A DNA stretch of 11,411 bases. Origin: Microcaldota archaeon. Lineage in GTDB: Archaea > Micrarchaeota > Micrarchaeia > Micrarchaeales > Micrarchaeaceae. Positions 6,601 to 11,411 of this stretch are shown here, one piece after another. The stretch covers positions 1-11,411 of the forward strand of contig JASHUQ010000089.1 of the NCBI GenBank assembly GCA_030039935.1, given 5' to 3'. Numbering within the stretch: the first letter of the stretch is position 1; every line of letters begins with the position of its first letter. The notes below the pieces were generated by a model. The model searched no databases. It was given only the letters and a program-made list of their open reading frames with translations, and had not been told where the DNA came from. Made by a program: the position numbers and the translations under genes.

Positions 6601-9267
6601 GCTTGGCGTATCGTTTGTATATGATCCAAGGTAATATCCTGCAGCTTCTCCGGGAAGCTCTGCTGCGGGGTATTCTTTTGGATACGCTTTCTCTATTAGG
6701 CTTGAGTTGAACGGTCCGCCATTCTGCAGATATTCTGTTATGCTCAGGTTTTCTGCCCTTGTAGAATAGCTCAGGTTTATCGCATTTAGATAGCTGACAT
6801 TAAGTGTTGTTGTTGCTGTTGTAGAGTTGAAAGACAAATCAGGATGATATATGAATATATATGGATCGTCGCTCGACGCAAGATACAAATACTGCCCTCC
6901 TGGGGAGATTGCGGTTGACACCAAATCAGATGGGATTGTCCCAGTGCCAGTAGCGTGGAGTATCTGGGTTCCAAGAGCGCCTATAGGACCAGGAGATGAC
7001 GAAGAAGAGAACACGCTTCCGTTTTCAGTTATCAACACAATGCTGAATCCAGAAGAGCCGCTCTCGTTCACTGTAGAATTCGGGCTTACAATATACACGT
7101 CACCGGCATTGTCTGAAACCATTGATACAGGAAGAACGTTGACAGAGCTGCATGAGATATAGTATACTGTTTTCCTATTTGCGCCAACACCTGTTGTCTT
7201 GGATTGCTTAGTGCAATCAGATATTGGGCGTGACCAGAAATAGCTTGTCAGGTTGTACATCTTTGTTATGTAGAGGTTGTTGTTCTGCACAGCGCTTACA
7301 TTGTCCCAATACGATTCCCATTCGTTATCAAATCCGGAAAGCGTGCTGTTCTCAATGCTTTCCGGCTGGAGCGCGGAATAATTGTAATAACCTGTTGGCA
7401 AAACGCTTACCTCATAGAGATACGTTCCTATTCCATTGCTGGGCGATGCGGAGTTATACGGCACATCGCTAAGTATGAATATCTTGTTGCTGTCTGACTC
7501 GCTCATGTAGATAGGATCTACTATTTTACCGAGAGTGTAATTCTTCCCGTATGACTGGATTACATCAATTCCAAAAGAGCTGGCAGCATATGCATTCGCA
7601 TCTATTATGAATTCGTCTGTCTGTGCTCCGATCTGCGTATTGTTTCTGCTTGCATTTCCATTCTGGAAATAGACGGATGTCAATGTTCCGTTGCACGATA
7701 TAGATGGGAGTTCTGATCCTATCAGCGGCACCTGCGGCTGGCAGTCCATCGATGTCCTGTTGCTGTAATTCATTAGAAATGAGGAAATCCCATAAAGTCT
7801 GAACGGGTCAAGCGAATTATAGGGAGAAAGAAGTCCAGCCGATCCGTATATGTCGTACGATTGATTCAAGTATATGACATTGCTGTCAACGCTGCTGAAC
7901 GATGATGGAATTGAGAAATTGTAAAGGAAATACGGATATGCAGGAAGGTTGACAAGGTTCGGTGAATTTATGTTTACATATGCCGGTTCAAGATTTGACA
8001 CAGATGGGCCTGTCCCTGATGGATTAGAGCTTGAAGTCTGGGAGACCCAGCTCCAGTATTGCTGTGCATTTCCATACTGATACACGCATGTTGTGTACTT
8101 TGAGCTTTCATAGTATACCACAGCGTTTGTGGATACTCTCTTCCAGCTGCTCGACAAGCTAGGCACATAGCAGTTCTCCATGTCAATAGCATTTGCATTG
8201 TTGTCAGTGCTTGGATTAGAATCCACAACAATGTTGTCGTATGTCACATTGTTGACCTTTATTGCGCTTGGATTGTATGGAGGGCCTGTTGGCTGCTGGT
8301 TTGCAACAGGAACCGGTATCTCGGAATTCTTTATGCTCTGCACGCTAGAAGAAACTGTATATGTGTAATCGTACGTGCAGCCATCATTGGTAAAGCTGAG
8401 ATCGCTGAAAGATGATCCAGAAGTTGGAAAGCCCGTACTTTCTTCCAGCTGGTTTACATTTGTATTAGACAGGTTTGCGATCCTCGCATTCCAAGACCAT
8501 ATCCCGTATTGCGTTGATGGGGGAACCTGATTGAATATCTGGGAGTTGGAATTATAACCGCTTGATATGATGCCATTCTGCGGACCATCGCTTTCATTGA
8601 AAGTCTCTCCGGAGTATCCTATATTATCTACTATCAGGTTTGCAGCGTTTGGCGAGCTCAGGTATACAGATGCTCTTGCATAATTCGTACTGTCCCATTT
8701 TACCAATGTATTGAGCAACACATTGGCGGATACCTGCGAGCTTGGAGCAAGGCATGCATCTCCCGCAACGTTGTTGCTATAGTTTATGTATTGCTGCGTA
8801 TTGTTGCTCGGAGCATTTGGACATGAGATGAGCCATAGATTGCTATTGGAATTGTATTCCTGCGTGTTTGCTATGACTGGCGTTGTTTCAACAGAACCAG
8901 TGCTCTCCATAAGGGCGCCGTTCCCTGCGTTATTTCCGTTTATAGAAACAGCTGCAGAGCTTATTACATCGCATATTCCATTAGTAGGCGTATATTGATT
9001 GCACATCGATGGTATCATAGTTGTCGACGTTGTGGTGGAAGAGGTTGTTGATGTGGTTGATATTGATGAAGTTGATGTTGTAGCACCAGGGTTTGATATG
9101 ATAGATGTTGACACTGATGAAGATGATGTTGATGATGTTGATGTTGTAAATGGGGTCTGTGCAAATGGAACAATTGCAAAAAGAGAAAAGAACGCGCAAC
9201 TAGCCAAGATTGATAACAATAATGGTGTTTTGGATAGGAAGCAAATCTTGTGTGCTGGCGCCCGCAT
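3655..9267 (-). CDS. Giant secreted, membrane-anchored surface protein (1870 residues)
   Basis: This is a very large extracellular protein with no family I can name. A signal peptide is clear (hydrophobic core at about 15-35, possible cleavage after FA at 35-36). A Ser/Thr-only style stalk follows to about residue 85, suited to O-glycosylation. The ectodomain is rich in Ser, Asn, Tyr and Pro and poor in Lys, with roughly 60 N-x-S/T sequons and about 30 cysteines, mostly dispersed. Residues of about 560-930 contain blade-like beta-propeller segments (SDNAGDVYIVSP, ISPGGQYLYLASS, ITDSDGVIYVFD) of the NHL/YVTN kind. About 1350-1450 looks Ig-like. A DSNGNFNISF segment near 1770 resembles a carboxypeptidase-regulatory or Ig-like beta sandwich. 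A single C-terminal helix (about 1845-1865) followed by FKKEKR anchors it with a cytoplasmic basic tail. ATG 9267 sits about 26 nt from a TATA box, implying a leaderless mRNA. S-layer, adhesin or host-contact roles are all possible. Confidence 0.9.
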   Translation of the reverse strand: MRAPAHKICFLSKTPLLLSILASCAFFSLFAIVPFAQTPFTTSTSSTSSSSVSTSIISNPGATTSTSSISTTSTTSSTTTSTTMIPSMCNQYTPTNGICDVISSAAVSINGNNAGNGALMESTGSVETTPVIANTQEYNSNSNLWLISCPNAPSNNTQQYINYSNNVAGDACLAPSSQVSANVLLNTLVKWDSTNYARASVYLSSPNAANLIVDNIGYSGETFNESDGPQNGIISSGYNSNSQIFNQVPPSTQYGIWSWNARIANLSNTNVNQLEESTGFPTSGSSFSDLSFTNDGCTYDYTYTVSSSVQSIKNSEIPVPVANQQPTGPPYNPSAIKVNNVTYDNIVVDSNPSTDNNANAIDMENCYVPSLSSSWKRVSTNAVVYYESSKYTTCVYQYGNAQQYWSWVSQTSSSNPSGTGPSVSNLEPAYVNINSPNLVNLPAYPYFLYNFSIPSSFSSVDSNVIYLNQSYDIYGSAGLLSPYNSLDPFRLYGISSFLMNYSNRTSMDCQPQVPLIGSELPSISCNGTLTSVYFQNGNASRNNTQIGAQTDEFIIDANAYAASSFGIDVIQSYGKNYTLGKIVDPIYMSESDSNKIFILSDVPYNSASPSNGIGTYLYEVSVLPTGYYNYSALQPESIENSTLSGFDNEWESYWDNVSAVQNNNLYITKMYNLTSYFWSRPISDCTKQSKTTGVGANRKTVYYISCSSVNVLPVSMVSDNAGDVYIVSPNSTVNESGSSGFSIVLITENGSVFSSSSSPGPIGALGTQILHATGTGTIPSDLVSTAISPGGQYLYLASSDDPYIFIYHPDLSFNSTTATTTLNVSYLNAINLSYSTRAENLSITEYLQNGGPFNSSLIEKAYPKEYPAAELPGEAAGYYLGSYTNDTPSNHEPIYITDSDGVIYVFDLWSFAPCSAYSGGSGAYCSRASDDSILMLRAFLSNGTEVHIHPSSFNDTISRSEISLSTGFVQTSPSYPPYGWPLSANFTLWLSNSQSNYYYQSYCSYGCNNSPSYPLSSAMNYSGFPPIGPNIGADPQGGFGYNQQWFYATSDFNSTVYLDAWAYTYPPTSSRPTPPNLNQHLYTEFASIPLNLQNYTKISNSSYSEYQCFIATSKYQSYKNELPTTCDVNQSLEDLFNSTPPDIGIPSSFSYAESLGSPEQYLSAPTLLNALVGGSASGSGSASSGFNSTSSSLVNSTANGTIGAIAALPTINSSYIKSSINGYLLVPVNYTYTIDQSYSPNPDPPVSGSCSAYTFPSLGPQQYNIYSAIPVGTPNNNETHTIQGGSIYAQYVNTRTYYIPNLSDSGTIFPPEIDYNLFLDRILGEIYINQSVSPTEGWLSSGSYLNGPELYVANTTSNMYNLTISADPVVYGSKDTITYTDPGPDLIPSYITIYNDTTGFYEQADTPVTICNNIACISPGIYNVSGCDYGPPLEGCTAYATLKVLPQPKAKELVVNATHNYNYSTYTLTQTSSYGTFPGYSLQEDIPESNVTLGEDCSFCSLEPYYYNAANLFDHPSNISFTSISEINLVQLFEIYRKSVYLNNLYLDLEYGTGILGYNRLNYTYIDLFNNTINMPLDADLANITTIQLNIKSVTNVNNPNSTTININGSAGYYPSIFSATPVPLPADSSIYIYYDTDINFYNSTTSFISDPSAYYQYALQCAFSGSSSCSFANPVYTNQQPLGQGTLGPEESNVTTYNPQYNTTGQCPLEPNSLLLTPSANQCNIYGSFGLKSTETSANGNTLYCIPDYANGTGVFSTQLGLVNVAKTDSNGNFNISFNSCGTGTARIVADYYGWPPPEPGIFFQPALQGGISTAANMLEFNYSISPGSSIQSFPLGSYYLSYNNVEIIIAFAIAAIFIAYALFKKEKR
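9015..9150. repeat. Low-complexity GTTGAT-like tract encoding the Ser/Thr stalk
   Basis: On the plus strand the region is built from imperfect GTTGAT, GTTGTT and GATGAT hexamers in two blocks (about 9016-9083 and 9098-9149), interrupted by a Pro-Gly-coding segment. Read on the minus strand it encodes the Ser/Thr stalk (TCA, TCA/ACA, AAC-type triplets) after the signal peptide of the giant protein. Units are multiples of three, so length changes would mostly keep the frame. Confidence 0.65.
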
Positions 9268-9288
9268 ATTACTAAATAAATGTTCAAC

Positions 9289-9296
9289 TTTAAATA
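9289..9296. promoter_or_regulatory. Shared TATA box between the giant surface gene and the hydrolase gene
   Basis: TTTAAATA is nearly symmetric and reads as a TATA box on both strands. Its centre is about 26 nt from ATG 9267 on the minus strand, the archaeal TATA-to-start distance, predicting a leaderless transcript. On the plus strand it predicts a start near 9319, about 7 nt before TTG 9326. No other AT-rich box in this 58-bp gap fits either gene as well. Confidence 0.55.
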
Positions 9297-9325
9297 TGTA
9301 TTGTAGATAGAATTATTGTGGGAAA

Positions 9326-9991
9326 TTGGAGCTGAACAGGATACTATTTTGGGTTGGGCACGCGTGTTTCTACATAAAGGCAAACAATGTCAACATTTTC
9401 ATAGACCCATTCAGGGTTCCTCCAGAAATAAAGGAAAAGGCAGACATACTTCTTATAACACACGCACACTTCGACCACTGCAACAAGGACGACATAGAAA
9501 AAATACTGAAAAAGGATACAATAATGGTGTCATCCCAGGGATGCCTTGAAGAAAAGGGTTACAAGGATATTATAACAGCAAAGCCAGGCTTCAGGGAGAG
9601 CTTCAAGAACATAGGAATAGAGGCGATTCCGGCATACAACACAAAGAGCGATCGCCTCCAGTATCATCCAAAAAGGAACAACTGGGTGGGGTACATAATA
9701 GATATTATGGGTACAAAGATTTACCATGCTGGGGATACGGACTTCATAGAAGAAATGAAGAAATTGAAAGGCCTGAGCGCGGCCCTGATTCCTATGGGAG
9801 GCACATATGTCATGGATGTAAATGAGGCAATACAGGCAGGAAAGTCAATAGGTTCTGAATCTGTTGTGCCAATGCACTACAAGAACCTTCTTGGAAAAGA
9901 GGGATCAGAGATTGCAGAGAGGAAATTCAAGGACAGCCTTTCCAATGCGCTTATCATGAAGGAAATCGTGGAGCCTACATACTCTTTCTAA
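9326..9991 (+). CDS. Metallo-beta-lactamase-fold metal-dependent hydrolase (UPF0173/UlaG-like)
   Basis: This 221-residue protein matches the metal-dependent hydrolase branch of the metallo-beta-lactamase superfamily in length and motif order. Visible metal ligands are HAHFDH at 46-51, the AGDTD motif (D137 bridging) and H184 in PMHY. The N-terminus carries the family's VGHACFYI strand and an IDP turn near 26-28. This branch includes UlaG-type lactonases and many uncharacterised UPF0173 proteins, and the substrate here is unknown. The start is TTG 9326: a stop lies in frame at 9308, no ATG lies before the conserved VGHA strand, and the predicted product begins as family members do. It has no signal peptide, so it is cytoplasmic. 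It diverges from the giant surface gene and overlaps the end of ksgA tail to tail. Fold confidence is high and specific activity is open. Confidence 0.9.
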   Translation: MELNRILFWVGHACFYIKANNVNIFIDPFRVPPEIKEKADILLITHAHFDHCNKDDIEKILKKDTIMVSSQGCLEEKGYKDIITAKPGFRESFKNIGIEAIPAYNTKSDRLQYHPKRNNWVGYIIDIMGTKIYHAGDTDFIEEMKKLKGLSAALIPMGGTYVMDVNEAIQAGKSIGSESVVPMHYKNLLGKEGSEIAERKFKDSLSNALIMKEIVEPTYSF

Positions 9992-10782
9992 CCTATCTTT
10001 TTTGAAAGCTTTTTTGCTATGCCGAGCAGAGCTTCGGGCCCTATCCTTATTACACGCTCGTTTCTTTCCTCGATTTCATCTATTATCTTTATTGCGGAAT
10101 GTTTGTCTATATCAAGATAAATGGATGAATCGGCAAACGCGTTCCTAAGCTTCTTGTTCTTGTGCTCCATTATCACAGAGATCAATTCCATTTCCTTCTT
10201 TGATATCTTCGCTGTTTTTGGCTTTATGTAAACAATCGATGAATCAACTCTTGGCACAGGATAGAAATCGTTTGCAGGAACATTCATTATCATTGTAATA
10301 CTGAACATAAGATTAGAGAATACGCTCAGTTTCGAGTACTTGTCTGTGCCTGGCTTTGCATTCATATGCTCTACAAACTCTTTTTGAAGGCACAGGACTG
10401 CCTCCATCTTCCTGCTGCCAAGCCAGGATAATACCTTGCTAGAAAGATTATACGGAATGTTCGATATCATTATGTCCATTTTAATGTTTTTTGTGTCAAG
10501 CCCAAAAAAATCCTCATTAATAAGATTGAGATTCTTGAAGCGAAGGTTCTGCTTAAGGAAATTGTATATTTTTGTGTCTATTTCTACAGATGTTACGCTA
10601 TCCGCCTCTTTGCACAGCTCTTCAGTGAGTATGCCTAGGCCAGGGCCCATTTCTATGACGTTTTTACCAGTTGCGTGCGCTGCCTCCGCTTTTGCAACCT
10701 CTTTGTTGACAAGAAAGTGCTGGCCAAGCCTTTTCGATGCTCCTATATCCCTTATCAAAGCCTTGTATCTCGCTGGTTCCAT
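9988..10782 (-). CDS. ksgA: 16S rRNA dimethyladenosine transferase KsgA/RsmA (Dim1 family)
   Basis: This enzyme dimethylates two adjacent adenosines in the 3'-terminal helix (helix 45) of 16S rRNA with S-adenosylmethionine during small-subunit assembly. The 264 residues carry the family motifs in order: GQHFL (20-24), the SAM loop EMGPGLG (44-50), SVEID (65-69) with the ribose-binding acidic residue, EDFF (90-93), the catalytic NIPY (108-111), QKEF..M.A.PG...Y..LSVF (133-155) and FYPVPRVDSS (173-182). The length is typical of archaeal members. ATG 10782 is chosen because the frame upstream has no family similarity and because a TATA box lies about 27 nt before it, implying a leaderless mRNA. 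The stop overlaps the stop of the convergent hydrolase. It diverges from a translation-factor-like gene, which fits a small translation cluster. Confidence 0.96.
   Translation of the reverse strand: MEPARYKALIRDIGASKRLGQHFLVNKEVAKAEAAHATGKNVIEMGPGLGILTEELCKEADSVTSVEIDTKIYNFLKQNLRFKNLNLINEDFFGLDTKNIKMDIMISNIPYNLSSKVLSWLGSRKMEAVLCLQKEFVEHMNAKPGTDKYSKLSVFSNLMFSITMIMNVPANDFYPVPRVDSSIVYIKPKTAKISKKEMELISVIMEHKNKKLRNAFADSSIYLDIDKHSAIKIIDEIEERNERVIRIGPEALLGIAKKLSKKIG
9998..10015 (+). terminator. Two T6 runs after the hydrolase gene
   Basis: Runs of six T at 9998-10003 and 10010-10015 begin 7 nt past the hydrolase stop. They suit archaeal U-tract termination, but they are also the AAA/AAG lysine codons of the KsgA C-terminus on the other strand. 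Confidence 0.35.
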
Positions 10783-10805
10783 TCTTTCTATTCCATGAAT
10801 ATTAA

Positions 10806-10813
10806 TATTTATA
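10806..10813. promoter_or_regulatory. Shared TATA box between ksgA and the EF-Tu-domain-2-like gene
   Basis: The plus strand reads TATTTATA and the minus strand TATAAATA. The centre is about 27 nt from ATG 10782 of ksgA, predicting leaderless transcription. On the plus strand it predicts a start near 10836, 7 nt before ATG 10843. A second, weaker AT-rich element (around 10822-10828) could instead serve a leaderless mRNA beginning at the in-frame ATG 10852. Confidence 0.5.
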
Positions 10814-10842
10814 GTTTTGTTGTAAAATAAAAGTGTGGTCTT

Positions 10843-11190
10843 ATGGCACGCATGGACTATATTGATGACGCTGTGTCGAACATGGAAGAAAAAGAGAACA
10901 GGGATAGAGATGCTGGAGAAACAGAAGAGAAAGATGCCAGCAATAAGATAGAGATAGGAAGGGTTGCTCACTTCTTTGACAGAATAAACGTTGCAGCGAT
11001 AGAGCTGACAGGAAGCCTGAGAGTAGGCGACACTATAGAAATAGGTGAAAGCGAGGAGAGCTTTACGCAGAGAGTGACAAGCATGCAAATAAACAAGAGA
11101 GAGGTAAAAGAGGCAAGAAGCGGAGACGATGTAGGAATAAAAGTGGAAAGGCATGTAAGAGCAGGAAGTGCAGTGTACAGATTGATGTAA
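10843..11190 (+). CDS. Small EF-Tu domain 2-like translation-factor-related protein
   Basis: The 115-residue protein has a charged, probably disordered N-terminus (about 1-34, rich in Glu, Asp, Lys and Arg). It is followed by one beta-barrel domain (about 36-114) resembling domain 2 of EF-Tu/IF2-type GTPases. Recognisable positions are IGRVAHFF (38-45), INVAAIEL..SLRVGDTIEI (48-67), VTSMQINKREVKEARSGDDVGI (78-99) and the final GSAVYRL. There is no GTPase domain. Stand-alone proteins of this kind are known in archaea as translation elongation factor-like proteins; their function is not settled, and the same barrel also occurs fused to U32 peptidase-type RNA-modification enzymes. ATG 10843 is the longest start; ATG 10852 (MDYIDD) is an alternative. 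It diverges from ksgA, and its stop lies 3 nt before tRNA-Thr, so co-transcription is likely. Confidence 0.82.
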   Translation: MARMDYIDDAVSNMEEKENRDRDAGETEEKDASNKIEIGRVAHFFDRINVAAIELTGSLRVGDTIEIGESEESFTQRVTSMQINKREVKEARSGDDVGIKVERHVRAGSAVYRLM

Positions 11191-11193
11191 ATC

Positions 11194-11303
11194 GCCCCAG
11201 TAGCTCAGTGGTAGAGCGTCTGCATGGTAAACTTCTTGAAAGAAGTTTAATCAAGAACAATCTATATAGCAGAAGGCCGAGGGTTCAATTCCCTCTTGGG
11301 GCT
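11194..11303 (+). tRNA. trnT: tRNA-Thr (GGT anticodon) with a 38-nt intron
   Basis: All arms can be drawn. The acceptor GCCCCAG (11194-11200) pairs with TTGGGGC (11296-11302). The D stem is GCTC/GAGC (11203-11206, 11214-11217). The anticodon stem TCTGC (11219-11223) pairs with GCAGA (11269-11273). The T stem is GAGGG/CCCTC with loop TTCAATT (11284-11290). With the intron removed at the canonical 37/38 site, the loop reads ATGGTAA, giving anticodon GGT at 11226-11228 for threonine ACC/ACT codons. G1-C72, C2-G71 and discriminator U73 (11303) agree with known archaeal threonine identity elements. CCA is not encoded. No TATA box is visible in front; the gene starts 3 nt after a stop codon, so it probably matures from a shared transcript by RNase P cleavage. 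Confidence 0.92.
11230..11267 (+). other. tRNA intron with bulge-helix-bulge splice motif
   Basis: The 38-nt intron lies between tRNA positions 37 and 38. Exon bases ATGG (11224-11227) pair with intron bases CTAT (11262-11265), including one G-T, as the 4-bp central helix. Three-base bulges TA|A (11228-11230) and AT|A (11266-11268) hold the splice sites. Inside, TTCTTGA (11233-11239) pairs with TCAAGAA (11251-11257); ACTTCT with AGAAGT (11231-11236, 11241-11246) is a competing hairpin. This is the substrate form for the archaeal splicing endonuclease. Splice points are inferred from the fold. Confidence 0.82.
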
Positions 11304-11328
11304 GTCCGACGACAAAACGACGATAGAA

Positions 11329-11411
11329 TTATCCATATTTCCTCATTTGCGGACCGACACGGAGGTAATCGTATCTTCTACCCTTCTTAGCTTCTTGCTG
11401 CATTTCATGAT
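11329..11411 (-). CDS. Possible C-terminal end of a small basic protein, cut by the window edge
   Basis: On the minus strand one frame is open from the window edge for 26 codons and ends in TAA at 11329-11331. It reads KKGRRYDYLRVG, then PQMRKYG at the end: a basic, ribosomal-protein-like tail that I cannot assign. A second minus-strand frame is also open for 22 codons. The segment between it and the tRNA (11304-11328) shows nothing further. Confidence 0.35.
   Translation of the reverse strand, partial: HEMQQEAKKGRRYDYLRVGPQMRKYG

Noticed and set aside
4219..8310. Repeated NQQP-Gly segments in the giant protein (near 4220 and 8300)
   Set aside because: The similarity is only a few residues in a low-complexity protein and does not extend to the flanks.
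9015..9150. Possible CRISPR-like or minisatellite array
   Set aside because: Units are short, imperfect and coding, with no constant repeats separated by unique spacers.
10783..11154. A 124-residue upstream extension of the ksgA frame
   Set aside because: It lacks family similarity, overlaps the opposing translation-factor-like gene and the shared promoter, and the KsgA motifs begin just after ATG 10782.
11361..11366. GGAGGT resembling a strong Shine-Dalgarno on the plus strand
   Set aside because: No ATG, GTG or TTG lies within a workable distance downstream.
11208..11390. Plus-strand open frame running through the tRNA
   Set aside because: It crosses a well-formed tRNA gene with intron, so coding is implausible.

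Overview
The window looks archaeal. It carries a KsgA/Dim1-type rRNA dimethyltransferase, a split tRNA gene with an intron after position 37, TATA boxes placed about 26-30 nt before start codons (leaderless or near-leaderless mRNAs), no tRNA-encoded CCA, and heavy use of ATA, AGG and AGA codons. Close packing, a giant Ser/Thr/Asn/Tyr-rich secreted protein and a minimal gene set suggest a DPANN lineage such as Micrarchaeota. That placement is an inference from style and has not been confirmed by a search.

Layout: (1) 1-1956, plus strand: three consecutive genes with TrkA-N/RCK-type Rossmann domains. The first is cut by the window edge. The other two have two membrane segments each but no visible K+ selectivity filter, and the nucleotide-binding glycine motif decays from gene 1 to gene 3. 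(2) 1959-9267, minus strand: a 1870-residue surface protein (signal peptide, Ser/Thr stalk, beta-propeller-like and Ig-like regions, about 60 N-glycosylation sequons, C-terminal membrane anchor). It is followed by a 549-residue protein with an N-terminal membrane anchor and a long, probably cytoplasmic, coiled coil. (3) 9326-9991, plus strand: a metallo-beta-lactamase-fold hydrolase of the UPF0173/UlaG-like type, divergent from the giant gene across 58 bp. (4) 9988-10782, minus strand: ksgA, tail-to-tail with the hydrolase and overlapping it by 4 bp. (5) 10843-11190, plus strand: a small stand-alone protein resembling EF-Tu domain 2, divergent from ksgA across 60 bp. It is followed after 3 bp by an intron-containing tRNA-Thr(GGT). 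(6) The right end probably holds the last codons of a minus-strand gene.

Functionally, ksgA, the translation-factor-like protein and tRNA-Thr form a small translation cluster. The giant protein and the coiled-coil protein may form an envelope module with one outside part and one inside part. The RCK trio is probably a heteromeric ion-transport or ligand-sensing complex. No mobile elements, CRISPR arrays, rRNA genes or defence systems were seen. The most distinctive parts are the filterless RCK trio and the giant surface protein with its coiled-coil neighbour.
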